From assembly GCF_001905595.1 (NCBI RefSeq), contig NZ_LIXI01000002.1, forward strand, positions 372,001 to 436,000: a DNA stretch of 64,000 nucleotides, read 5' to 3'. This DNA comes from Streptomyces sp. CB00316. GTDB taxonomy: Bacteria > Actinomycetota > Actinomycetes > Streptomycetales > Streptomycetaceae. The translations under genes and the position numbers were made by a program. The notes below the pieces were generated by a model. It was not told where the DNA came from and did no database searches. It worked only from the letters and a program-made list of their open reading frames with translations. Shown here one piece after another: positions 1-9,200 of the stretch. Each line of letters opens with the position of its first letter. The stretch's first letter is position 1.

Positions 1-502
1 TCTTCAGCGCGGAAGCGGAACCGGGTGTGTCCCCGACCCGGCACACGTGCAGCGCAGAGTCCGTGAACAGCGATGCCACCAGCTCGACGGGAGAGTCGGC
101 CCCTGCGAGATAGAGCCGTGTGGCACGCCCCTCGCCTGGCGGCTGACCGAAAACGGCACCGTCGACAACTGCGGAGCCGGGGCGGATCTCGTCGGCGATG
201 CGCCGTACGCGTTGAGGGCTGATGGCGTTTACATCGGCGTACACCCCCGCGAAGCCGTGCGCGGCCACCGCCGCCGCAACGTCCTCCGCCGCCTGTGGTG
301 GGCACACCGAGAGAACGACCGCGCTTCGGGACAGCGCTTCCGCGAGCGAGTCGTACGCCGTGGCACCGGCTTCCCTCCCGCGGAGCCAGGTGTTCTCACT
401 GCGGCCCTTGGTCACCGACAGTGCCTCATGGCCGCCGGCGACGAGCTCGGCGGTGATCGCCGCGCCCATGGTCCCAGGGTGGAGGACGGTCACGGTGATC
501 AC
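1..502 (-). CDS. NAD(P)-binding 6-phosphogluconate-dehydrogenase-like reductase (3' part missing)
   Basis: The minus strand reads from a GTG at 502 to the window edge without a stop. GGAGG lies 6 nt before the GTG. The N-terminus has a beta strand followed by the motif HPGTMGAAI, which matches the GxMG dinucleotide-binding turn of the 6PGDH/beta-hydroxyacid dehydrogenase NAD-binding family. A later SVCPP segment fits the strand that contacts the cofactor, and a DVNAISP segment follows as in this family. The C-terminal substrate and dimerisation domain lies outside the window, so the substrate cannot be named. It is divergent from the XRE regulator gene, with about 300 bp between them. Confidence 0.75.
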   Translation of the reverse strand, partial: MITVTVLHPGTMGAAITAELVAGGHEALSVTKGRSENTWLRGREAGATAYDSLAEALSRSAVVLSVCPPQAAEDVAAAVAAHGFAGVYADVNAISPQRVRRIADEIRPGSAVVDGAVFGQPPGEGRATRLYLAGADSPVELVASLFTDSALHVCRVGDTPGSASALK

Positions 503-803
503 TGGCTGCCTCCGGCGGTGCGCGACGTGGAATGTCCCTCATCCCCATGATCCGCTGTCGCTCGGCACCGGCGGCTTCAGGATCAATGCCTGGTGGCAGT
601 CCGGGCACTGAATGGCGGGCAGAAGTGCCGCCGGTCTCGGACTCGCCGTTCAGGACGGGACAGCGGTACACGAGCCGTGGCCCCGACTGCCCTTGCAGCT
701 CGTCTCACGCTGAAGCCGCGTCATGGGTACCGTGCAGGAGACGAACTCTGTACGGACAGACCGGCGGTCGCGCCGGATCGTCCGGCGGCTGGGAGGTGTC
801 CTG

Positions 804-2033
804 ATGCTGGAGGAAGCCGAGGAGATCGGCAAGCGCGCTCGCAGGGCGAGGCTGCGGCTGGGCATGCCGCAGGCCGACCTGGCGACGGCTCTCGGGAAGT
901 CGCAGGGCTGGGTGTCGAAGATGGAGCGTGGCCTGATCGAGCTGGACCGGGTCGGGCTGCTCAACCAGGTGGCCGCAGAGCTGCACGTCCATCCGAACGA
1001 CCTGATCGGACGCCCGTACAGCAGCTCCCCCGACGACAGCCAGTGGCAGGTCGCCGCCTCGTCGATCCTGCGCGAGCTGCGTCGCTACGACCTCGTTCCC
1101 GTCTTCGACGGGGTTCCCCGACCGGCCTCACAGCTATGGCGTGAGGTGACCCGGCTGCACCGCCTGCGGGACACCGCCTCCAACGTCGCGATCCTCCGAG
1201 TTCTCCCGGACCTGTTCCGGGAAGCGCGCGCCCTGGCGGAGGACTCGGACGGGCACGAGCGGGAAGAGGCGTATGCCATTTACGCCGTGTGCTGCAAGTT
1301 CGCGCACACCGCCGCGCACGCCCTCGGACACCCGGAGCTTGTGGCCATGGCGTGCGAACGGGCCGCGTGGTCTGCCAGGTTGTCGGGAGATTCGGTGCTG
1401 CCGGCCGTCGCCGACTGGATGCGCGTCTGGGACATGTGGGCGACGGCTGACTGGACCGATGCTCTGACCCTCTCGGACAAGGCGATCGCCTCGGTGCAAC
1501 AGCCGTACGAGCATGGTGATCCGCTGGCCGTGCGGGCTTGGGGCACGCTTCAGCTTCGGGCGGCCATTTCCGCCGCTCGGGCCAACCGTCCATCGGAAGC
1601 GGAGGACCGGATCGGACACGCGAAGGACGCGGCGGAACGCATGGACGCTTACGTCGGGGCACCGGTGTACGACCGGCATTCGCTGACGTTCTCCGCCGGA
1701 AACGTGCAGATCCACGCGATCAGCGTGGCCCTGGAAATGGGCAAGCAGGGCAAAGCTCTGGAGATAAACCGCCGCACCAGCCCGAGCTTGGTCGGGGCAC
1801 TGCCCAACTCACGTCAGGGCCACCACCACATGGACGTCGCACGGGCCTGGCTGTGGGACGGGAACCGGGCAAAGGCCCTCACCGAGCTGGAGACGGCTGA
1901 GCGCATCGCGCCGCAGCTCGTACGTAACCACCCCATCGCCCGTTCAACGCTCCGCAGTATCGTCTACGCCGAACGAGCGACCACAAGGGAAAAGCTGCGG
2001 CACATGTCCGACCGCTTTCACCTGGACGGATAG
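804..2033 (+). CDS. XRE-family helix-turn-helix regulator with helical C-terminal domain
   Basis: A 409-aa cytoplasmic DNA-binding protein. Residues 5-65 form a lambda-repressor-type HTH, with GMPQADLATALG and SQGWVSKMERG as helices 2 and 3. The remaining ~330 residues are alpha-helical and TPR-like, as in the many Streptomyces XRE regulators of unknown ligand. The start at 804 is chosen because GGGAGG lies 7 nt upstream; an in-frame ATG at 723 has no ribosome binding site. It heads a plus-strand run reaching the MazG-like gene and may control it. No operator was recognised. Confidence 0.85.
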   Translation: MLEEAEEIGKRARRARLRLGMPQADLATALGKSQGWVSKMERGLIELDRVGLLNQVAAELHVHPNDLIGRPYSSSPDDSQWQVAASSILRELRRYDLVPVFDGVPRPASQLWREVTRLHRLRDTASNVAILRVLPDLFREARALAEDSDGHEREEAYAIYAVCCKFAHTAAHALGHPELVAMACERAAWSARLSGDSVLPAVADWMRVWDMWATADWTDALTLSDKAIASVQQPYEHGDPLAVRAWGTLQLRAAISAARANRPSEAEDRIGHAKDAAERMDAYVGAPVYDRHSLTFSAGNVQIHAISVALEMGKQGKALEINRRTSPSLVGALPNSRQGHHHMDVARAWLWDGNRAKALTELETAERIAPQLVRNHPIARSTLRSIVYAERATTREKLRHMSDRFHLDG

Positions 2034-2088
2034 GGGTCGTATTCCTCCGGCTCATATTCGAGGCTCGTCCTGTCCCTAACTTCGGGGC

Positions 2089-2535
2089 ATGACGCGACGA
2101 CGCTCTTCTCATCTCCCTTCGCAGGGTGCCGAGTTAGGTACGGCAGCACCGTTCGTTCCACGACTCGGCGACCTCGCCACGGACAGCGCTCGCGATGGCC
2201 GTGTCGGGGTCGTGGTCGCCCTCCCCGGTGAGGGCTCCGCTACGACGTACCACCTGCGTCCGCCTGGGGGCGGGGCCCCCTGGTCCGCGCCCGCCGACGG
2301 AACGACGCTCAGTCCCGTGCCGGTGAGGGCAACCCACGCCACGCTCTCGGCCGGACGGGACGCGGTCTACGACCCGCGGGCCAGGCAAGGATCGGTTCCC
2401 ATCGAGTTCCACTTGGATGACGGCTCGACCCTCGATGGCGCGCTCATCCTCACCTCTGCCGAGGCGGTGTGGTTGCACCAGCAGACCAGCCGCCTCGTCG
2501 ACGCACACGGACGGGCCCTCGGCGGCACCCCGTGA
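2089..2535 (+). CDS. Hypothetical protein, 148 aa, with a TTA codon
   Basis: No family recognised. The protein is soluble-looking, with a central segment rich in beta-strand residues (VGVVVALPG, then TTYHLRPPGG) and a C-terminal part around IEFHLDDGSTLDGALIL. Codon 16 is TTA (2134-2136), the rare leucine codon read by the bldA tRNA in Streptomyces, so translation could depend on developmental stage. The stop overlaps the next start as GTGA, which suggests translational coupling. The start has only a weak ribosome binding site, so it is less certain than the frame. Confidence 0.6.
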   Translation: MTRRRSSHLPSQGAELGTAAPFVPRLGDLATDSARDGRVGVVVALPGEGSATTYHLRPPGGGAPWSAPADGTTLSPVPVRATHATLSAGRDAVYDPRARQGSVPIEFHLDDGSTLDGALILTSAEAVWLHQQTSRLVDAHGRALGGTP

Positions 2536-2741
2536 CCGGGCCTCGGCGACGCCACGCCCGAAAAGCCGCGCCGCGCTCCGTACGCCCCGAAGGCGGAGGC
2601 ATCGCGCTCACGCTTCTGGCGGTCGCCGGCCTGGTGGGACCGGGCTGGGCACTGCGTGAGCAGGCCGTCCCGCTCCTCAACGGCCTCGGTCACCAGCCCG
2701 CCGCCGTCTCAACGGACGCGAGCCCGCCCTCCGACCGCTGA
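2532..2741 (+). CDS. Small single-pass membrane protein, 69 aa
   Basis: Begins at a GTG overlapping the previous stop (GTGA at 2532-2535). The N-terminal ~22 residues are Arg/Lys-rich (GPRRRHARKAAPR). One hydrophobic helix follows (GIALTLLAVAGLVGPGWAL), then a short tail rich in Ala, Ser and Pro. The positive-inside rule predicts a cytoplasmic N-terminus. No function can be assigned; overlap and frame usage argue that it is translated with the upstream hypothetical gene. Confidence 0.5.
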   Translation: MTGPRRRHARKAAPRSVRPEGGGIALTLLAVAGLVGPGWALREQAVPLLNGLGHQPAAVSTDASPPSDR

Positions 2742-2838
2742 CTCCGCTCCCCTGTCCGGGTCGTTCACCCCACCTTCCCGGCCAACGGAGCCTGCCATGC
2801 ACCCGGAACATCCAGGCGTGATTCTCCAGGGAGAGATC

Positions 2839-4071
2839 ATGGACATCCCGTACATCGTCATCGACCAGCTCACCCCCGACCAACAGCAGGTCTGGAAGAC
2901 CTATTTCGGCGACGCCGACCGACCCCGCTACATCGAGGAAGGCATCTGGCGCCGTACGCAGGAGAAGGCCACGGCCGAACAGAGCGGCTGGACTGCCGAC
3001 GACGACGCCCGGCGGCGGATCATCCACTACCGCTACCGGTACGGCCTGGTCCCCACCACCGCCGCGCCGGCCATCGGCCTGACCGACCTGTACCTCTACC
3101 ACTCCGCTACCGCTCCCGCGGACGTGATCGACGCGCACCACGACGCCCTGTGGGACTCGCTCGCCACCGGCGGCTGGAAGGAGGCTCCCGGTGGATTCTT
3201 ATGGACACGTCGGGATCTGCAGTGCCGGATCACCGAGCACGACGTCCACCCCCAGGACGCCGCTGCGGGCCGTACCCTCCCCGTCGGCTACCGGAGCCTG
3301 GACGTGCAGATCGCCTCGGTGTCCTACGCACCGCCGCCTTCGGTCCGGCAGCTGCCGTGGAACGTCCTCTCCACCGGGATCAGGTGCAAGGACCGCCCCG
3401 GTACGCCGACCCGCGTCCCAGACCTGTCCGTCCTCGCGGACCTGCTGCCGTTCCAGGTGGAGATCGGATGCGGTACGTCGGTCGAGGCGGGTATCCCGCC
3501 CCTGCACCGGCTCCATGAGATCTATCGAGTGACCGACCGCCAGGGTCACGAGCCGAGGGAACATCGCTTCACTCTCTCCCCGACCGCGGACACGCTCCTC
3601 CACGAGGTGCTGACGGAGCCGGAGGAGAAGGCGGCGGAATTCGTGGAGATGTTCCGCGCATGCTTCCTGGCCGAGCCGACCCCGGCCATCTGGGCGCTCA
3701 AGGAACTGAAGGACGCCGGGCACCTCGTCGGCCCTGTCATCACCAACAACTTCGACGTGCTCGCGGCGCGCGCCGGGCTCGACGAGTGCTTCATGCGCCG
3801 GTACGACCAGGCCGTACCCGACGTCGAGTGGGTGGACGGCGCCAAGGCCCTCCTCGTCGTCGGCCTGCACGCCGACCGCCGCAAGGTCCAGGCCCGCGCC
3901 CGCGCTCGCGGCATGCAGGTCGTCTACCTGGACCCGGAGGGTTTCTGGCGCGACGGCCAGTTCATGCCGTACCCGCTGGAAGGGCCCCAGGACGGCGACC
4001 TGGTGTGCCGGGCAACCGCCGCCGAGGCGCTACCCGCCCTCGTCAACCTGCTGAAGCAGCAAGCTGGTTGA
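2839..4071 (+). CDS. Sir2-like (sirtuin-fold) NAD-binding protein
   Basis: 410 aa from an ATG preceded by AGGGAGAG. The N-terminal ~190 residues are not recognised. The C-terminal half carries a divergent sirtuin pattern: GCGTSVEAGIPPLHR corresponds to the GAGxSxxSGIPxFR loop, ITNNFDVLAARAG to the TQNID segment, and LLVVGLHADRRKVQARARA followed by GMQVVYLDPE to the C-terminal VGTSL and nucleotide-binding strand. I see no zinc ribbon and no clear equivalent of the catalytic His. Sir2 domains in bacterial defence often hydrolyse NAD+, but that role is inferred here. It sits 108 bp before the nucleotide-sugar dehydrogenase gene. Confidence 0.65.
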   Translation: MDIPYIVIDQLTPDQQQVWKTYFGDADRPRYIEEGIWRRTQEKATAEQSGWTADDDARRRIIHYRYRYGLVPTTAAPAIGLTDLYLYHSATAPADVIDAHHDALWDSLATGGWKEAPGGFLWTRRDLQCRITEHDVHPQDAAAGRTLPVGYRSLDVQIASVSYAPPPSVRQLPWNVLSTGIRCKDRPGTPTRVPDLSVLADLLPFQVEIGCGTSVEAGIPPLHRLHEIYRVTDRQGHEPREHRFTLSPTADTLLHEVLTEPEEKAAEFVEMFRACFLAEPTPAIWALKELKDAGHLVGPVITNNFDVLAARAGLDECFMRRYDQAVPDVEWVDGAKALLVVGLHADRRKVQARARARGMQVVYLDPEGFWRDGQFMPYPLEGPQDGDLVCRATAAEALPALVNLLKQQAG

Positions 4072-4179
4072 TCCACCTGCACGAAGAGGGCCATGCCGGG
4101 TGTTGGCGCTAGCGTGACGCACCCGGCCGGCCCGGACTCCTCTGGGCGGGCGAGAGGCAAGGAAAGGAGCGTCGACCCC

Positions 4180-5502
4180 ATGCGCGTATCCGTCATCGGT
4201 TGTGGTCACCTGGGCATCCCCCACGCCGCTGCTATGGCCGAGATCGGCCACGAGGTCATCGGCGTGGACCTGGACCAGGCGAAGATCGACCGTCTCAACG
4301 CCGGCGAGTGCCCCATCTACGAGGACGGCCTGCCGGAGCTCCTCAGCGCCCACACCGCTACTGGACGCCTGCGGTTCACCACCAGCCTCGCAGAGGCGGC
4401 CGAGTTCGCCGACATCCACTTCCTCGCCGTGGGCACGCCGATCGACGCGGACGGACGGAGCTACGACACCGGGCAGGTCTTCGGCGCAGCCCGTGCCCTC
4501 GCCCCGCACCTGACCCGCCCGACCGTCATCGTCGGGAAGTCCACGGTCACCGTCGGCACCTCCCGCGACCTCGGTGCTCTCCTCGCCCGGCTCTCTCCGG
4601 CCGGTGAGGACGTGGAGGTCGTCTGGAACCCCGAGTTCCTGCGCGAAGGCCACGCCATCGACGACACCCTGCGCCCCGACCGCATCGTCGTGGGCGTGCC
4701 CTCGGCCCGCGCCGAGGACGCGGTACGCCAGGTCTACGCACCCCTGCTCGCGAACGGCATCCCGCTGTTCGTGACCGACCCCGCCACCGCCGAACTCATC
4801 AAGGGCGCCGCCAACGCCTACCTCGGCATGAAGATCTCCTTCATCAACGGCGTCGCCGACATGTGTACCGCCGCCGGAGCCGACGTCCAGCAGCTCACCG
4901 AGGCCATCGGCCTGGACCCCCGCATCGGCCGCGGTGGCCTGAACGCCGGCCCCGGCTACGGCGGCGGCTGCCTCCCGAAGGACGTCCGCGCCTTCACCGC
5001 CTCCGCCCGCACCCTGGGCGCCAACGAGGCAGCGACCATGCTGCGCGCGGCGGAGGAGGTCAACGAATCCCGACCCACCGCCGCGCTGAGGCTCATCGAG
5101 CAGACACTCGGCCGACCCGTCGACGGCGTACGCATCACCGTCTGGGGCGCTTCCTTCAAGGCCGGCACCGACGACGTCCGCGAATCCCCGGCCCTGGCGA
5201 TCGCCGCCCTCATGCACCAGCGCGGCGCGACCGTCACCGTCCACGACCCGCACGCCGTACCCACAGCACTGCGCCGCCACCCCGAACTCGACTACTGCGA
5301 AACCCTCGAAGTCTCCGTCGAGGCGGCCGAGTTGATCGTCCTGGCCACCGAATGGCACCACTTCAGCGAGGCCGACCCCAAAGCACTCGCCCCCCTGGTC
5401 GCGGACCAGGTCCTCGTCGACCTCCGCAACCTCATCGACGCCGACGCCTGGCGCATGGCCGGATGGACCGTACGCCAGCTCGGACGACCCGCACAGGAAT
5501 AG
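4180..5502 (+). CDS. UDP-glucose/nucleotide-sugar 6-dehydrogenase
   Basis: 440 aa, the usual family length. It should oxidise the C6 hydroxyl of a UDP-sugar to the uronic acid with two NAD+. The N-terminus MRVSVIGCGHLGIPHAAAMA is the Rossmann GxGxxG motif. A middle segment with AELIKGAANAYLGMKISFIN is the family's central helix. GYGGGCLPKD carries the catalytic Cys (GxGGxCxPKD). The C-terminal domain is present (WGASFKAGTDDVRESPAL). The start has AAGGAAAGGAG upstream. The product sugar cannot be read; no glycosyltransferase adjoins it, so a surface-polysaccharide role is not supported by context. Confidence 0.9.
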   Translation: MRVSVIGCGHLGIPHAAAMAEIGHEVIGVDLDQAKIDRLNAGECPIYEDGLPELLSAHTATGRLRFTTSLAEAAEFADIHFLAVGTPIDADGRSYDTGQVFGAARALAPHLTRPTVIVGKSTVTVGTSRDLGALLARLSPAGEDVEVVWNPEFLREGHAIDDTLRPDRIVVGVPSARAEDAVRQVYAPLLANGIPLFVTDPATAELIKGAANAYLGMKISFINGVADMCTAAGADVQQLTEAIGLDPRIGRGGLNAGPGYGGGCLPKDVRAFTASARTLGANEAATMLRAAEEVNESRPTAALRLIEQTLGRPVDGVRITVWGASFKAGTDDVRESPALAIAALMHQRGATVTVHDPHAVPTALRRHPELDYCETLEVSVEAAELIVLATEWHHFSEADPKALAPLVADQVLVDLRNLIDADAWRMAGWTVRQLGRPAQE

Positions 5503-5528
5503 CCGAACCCATCGACCGGAGGTCCGAC

Positions 5529-5858
5529 GTGGACACCCTGTGGGACAACATCGAGAAGCTCTCCGCCGTCTGCCGAGCAGCCGGCACTCACCTCCCCGAC
5601 GAGGAGCTCAAAGCCCTCCAGGTCGGCAAGGTCGCAGAGGAAGCCGGCGAGGCCATGCACGCCCTCCACGGCCTGAAGGGGCTCACCACCTGCGGCGACG
5701 ACCACACCTGGTCCGAGGTCCAGAACGACCTGGTCGGCGCCGTCATCGCCGCCCTCCTGGCCATGCACTACATCGACCCCGCAGGCGCCCGCGCCACCTT
5801 CGACGAGATTTTCCACCGTCGGACGCGCAGGGGCCGCGAGGCCGCTGCGGCGGCCTGA
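5529..5858 (+). CDS. MazG-like nucleotide pyrophosphohydrolase-family protein
   Basis: 109 aa, a single all-alpha NTP-PPase domain. GTG start with GGAGG 6 nt upstream, 26 bp after the dehydrogenase stop. KVAEEAGEAMHAL matches the EExxE metal-binding helix, and EVQNDLVGAVIAALLAM provides the second ExxxD helix. Family members hydrolyse (d)NTPs or related nucleotides to monophosphates. Being last in a run with a Sir2-like protein and a nucleotide-sugar dehydrogenase suggests nucleotide metabolism, but the substrate is unknown. Confidence 0.8.
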   Translation: MDTLWDNIEKLSAVCRAAGTHLPDEELKALQVGKVAEEAGEAMHALHGLKGLTTCGDDHTWSEVQNDLVGAVIAALLAMHYIDPAGARATFDEIFHRRTRRGREAAAAA

Positions 5859-6198
5859 CGGCCTTCGGACGTGGTCGTCGACCGCTCCAGGTGAGCGCGG
5901 TCGACGGCCACATCAGACACACAAGTTGCGGCAGGCACGTGCTCCCAGCGCGGTAGAACTCTCCCTACTCCATGAATCGCATCAAGCGTCAGCCGCGTAT
6001 CGGTTAACCCGCGCCAAGAAGGGCCCCTCTTGCCCCTACCACCGCTGGCTGTCCGGCCACTCGCCTAGCAGAACGCCTGACAAAACGCTCAGAAGCGTAG
6101 TTGCCTGCCCTGCAATTTGGTCGAGAGGAAGAGGTCAGCACTCAACGCCATGCTCGTCATTGCTAGCCACAGCTGTGCAACCAGCTGGAATCGCGTCG
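5859..6198. other. Gene-free stretch, left flank of tRNA-fragment copy A
   Basis: About 340 bp without a supported gene. It is visibly richer in A/T than its neighbours. The conserved 125-bp block seen before copies B to E and H is not recognisable here, although TTGCCCCTACC near 6029 faintly resembles its opening. Confidence 0.4.
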
Positions 6199-6242
6199 AT
6201 TCCCAAGCTTAGAACGCGAGTTCGATTTTCGTCAGCCGCTCT
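6199..6242 (+). repeat. tRNA-Gly(CCC)-like 3' fragment, copy A (diverged)
   Basis: Contains the anticodon-loop-like TTCCCAA, an intact T-arm (cgag TTCGATT ttcg) and the acceptor end with a few substitutions relative to copies B to E. No 5' half of a tRNA precedes it. It is the leftmost of eight clear copies and fits a diverged att core. The minus-strand ATPase gene ends 53 bp further on. Confidence 0.7.
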
Positions 6243-6247
6243 CATGT

Positions 6248-6276
6248 GAGGTCCCAGGTCGTCGGCCTGGGACCTC
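6248..6276 (+). terminator. Hairpin after copy A
   Basis: Perfect 11-bp stem GAGGTCCCAGG/CCTGGGACCTC with a 7-nt loop and no U-tract. It can serve both strands, including the end of the ATPase gene at 6295. Equivalent hairpins follow every other long tRNA-fragment copy. Confidence 0.7.
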
Positions 6277-6294
6277 ATCGTCGTGTAGACCTGA

Positions 6295-9200
6295 TCAGGA
6301 GTTAGTAACCCTCGACCAACAGGAGAGCAGCACCGGTTCAGGGCTGTGCAGACCGGTCGTGTCCACGTCGAAGACCTGGAGGGCGCGAAGGATCCGGATG
6401 GCGTCGGCGGCTTCCGGCCCAGGGTCCAGGCCGGCAGCGCCGACGGCTGCTTCCAGGTCCTCGAACGGCAGGCCCTGCTCTGTCATGAACTCCAGCACAG
6501 CGGTGAACGCCGACCATCGGAACGTCTCCGGTACGAGACCCACCTGGGCCAGGAAGTCGGCCGCGCCCTCGATACTCTCCAGCCGACCGCGTACGGACTT
6601 CAGGGCAGCGCCCTCCGAGTCGCCGCGGGATACCTGTTCGGAGAGTTGGTCGACGAGCAGCGGCCAGCCGCCCGTGGTCTCCGCCACCCGTTGCAGCGCC
6701 GCCTCCGACGTGAAGGAGTTCTGGTCGAGGGACCAGGTACGCAGCCCGTGTCGGGTGAAGCGCCGCAGTGGGACGACTCCCACGCCGGACGTCTGCTCGT
6801 CCGACAGCAACGAGGCCCACAGGGTGAGCTGCTCCAGACCTGCCACGACCACGGCGGAGCGAGTGACCCCCGGGCCGTCCGGCAGTCGGGTGGTCGCCAG
6901 CTCCGGGGAGATGAGGCAGGACTGCTCGCCGGGGGACTTGACGGTCAGGTCGGAGACTACGAGCCTGCTCATCCCCGGCTCGCCGCCGACGAGCTCACGC
7001 TCGAAATCGGCCCTTCGGGCCACATGCGGCATCTTCCAGCCGGTGGTCTCAGCGATCTCGCGCAGCCCCGTGGTGACCCGGTTCACGCCGGTGGCGGGAG
7101 AGCCGAGTACGACCCGAGCCAGGTTCTGGCGGCCCGGTTCCGAACCGGAGACCTGCCTGCCTGGCAGGATGTCCGCAATCTGTGCGGCGGTCAGCGGACA
7201 GTGCGAGTGCGACTTCGCGGACTTGTGCCGCGTCTCCAGGGCTGTCAGCCGCTCGGTGACCTGCCGACTGGATGTGTTCTCCAACTGCGCGTCCACGTCC
7301 TCCAACGTTCCGATCATGCTGAGGGCGTTGGCGCTTCGCAGATGCCAGCCCCGGTGGTCCGGGTCGGGGGCGAGGACGCCGAGGCCCTCCATCTCCGTGA
7401 GGTAGGCGCGGAACTGGTCCGGGTCCAGGTCCCTGAAACCCTCCGCCCACCAATAGGTGCACTCGTCGCGCAGTTCGGCGTGGGTCATCCGGGCGTCGAT
7501 GCCGTGGTGATGAGCGTGATGCGCCACCACGTTGGCGATCATGTTGTACCGGGAATCGAGCCGCAGGGTGTCATGGAAGGCTGCGGTGATGCTCCGCTGG
7601 AGGTCCTTGTCGGACTGTACGCGTTCGACGTCGTCGCGGGCGATGAAGTGCAGCGGCCCCGACTTCGTCTCCCGCCTCTTGGCGTGCATGGTCTGCACCA
7701 GCCGGTGCGCGAACATCTGGAGCAGGAACGGCTGATACGAACAGTGGCCCAGGATGCGGTGCACCAACTGCGGTTCCAGGAACTGGTATCCAAGGGCGGC
7801 CAGCGGTTTCAGCAGCAGGTTCGCGGCGTCCTGGGGCTGGAGCGGGCCGATGACCGTCGGGTGCTGCGAGAGGTGGCTGAACGGATTGTTCGCCGCGAGG
7901 GTGGCGTATCGCTGTACCGAGTGGAGCCCGGCAAAGACGATCTTGACACCGTCGTTGGTCTCGGAACTGAGATCACGCAGCCGCCGGGTCTCGGTGAACC
8001 TCGGCGAGTCCGACTCGAAGAAGCCGTCCGCCTCGTCCAGCATGATGAGCATCCGCCGACTGCTGTCGACCTTCAGCCAGGTCCTGATGCCGGTCAGCAC
8101 GTTGTCGTAGGTGAGGGTAGCGTCGGCCCGTACACGCTTGGGCAGCGGAAGGGCGTCCTCTTCCAGCAGCCTGCGCCCGATGAGATTCCACACGGCCGAG
8201 GACTGGGCACTGGTGCCGTTGTAGGTGGAGTCCAGGCTGAGGGCCATGCTGATGTGAGCCGTGGGCGCCTGCGCGGTGAACTTCCGGCCCGCTTCCTTCA
8301 GCAGCGCTGACTTGCCGAGCCCCCGGCCTCCGAACACCACCTGGTTGCCCACCGGGTCCTGTACGGAGCCGAGTTCCTCCAGGCGTCCGAAGAACATTTC
8401 CTCGGCCACCCGGCCGCGCTTCTCACTGACGTACGGATTCACGGCCGAGAACGGCAGCAACACCCGCATCGCCGGGTCGAGCAACTGGTTGCCCCGGGCG
8501 GCGAGATAGGCGAGGGCCGCATCGTCCAGCACCACCATGGGCCGGCGGCCGACGCTGAGCGCGGCCAGCGATGTCCGGGCGTGCGCGGAAAGGGTGCCAA
8601 AGTATGCGACGAGCAGGCTCTCCTGGCTGGGGTCCTGTTGCACACGGGCCATCAGCGCCTCCGGAGTCGGCTGGCCCCACGCGAGCATGACCCGCAGCCT
8701 GCCGCGCAGGGCGGACCCGAAGGACGGCACCAGGGCTTCTCCTGTGTACCGGACCTCCTGGAGGTCCAGAAAACGGTGCTCGGGGGTCGTGCTGCGCTGG
8801 CGGTCACGTTGCGGTTTGCGCAGGCTTCGGTATCCGATGAGACGGAGCGCCGGCATCAGCAGGTTCTCCTCACTCAGGCCCTCCGTCCTCCTTACGCCCC
8901 GTCGTGAGGCCATCTCTCGCCAGCCTGCAAGGCCGTTGGCCGCCTGATCGGTGAACTCCTGTGACATGGCGGAAAAGTCGAGTGCGTCAAGGTTCTGGAA
9001 GCGCTGCCGGTCCCGTACCGCCCGAATGAGTTCCTCGGTGATGCCCTGGGGCAGGGCATCGGGTACCGAGGGGAAGAAGGCGTTCAGCGGGTGGTCCCCG
9101 TAGCGCGTGTCGGGGATGCTCTCGCCGTTGGAGAGGTGGGAGATCAGCTCCTCAGCGGTCAGCAGATCGCCGTCGTCGAGTAGGGGAGTCACCCGTGCGG

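Noticed and set aside
503..680. Possible small zinc-ribbon frame on the minus strand (CPDCHQ-like residues)
   Set aside because: It has no start codon in frame and the alternative frame lacks the Cys pair, so no gene can be supported.
6346..8310. Long plus-strand open frame opposite the giant ATPase gene
   Set aside because: It is antisense to a gene with clear Walker motifs and has low-complexity composition typical of GC-rich shadow frames.
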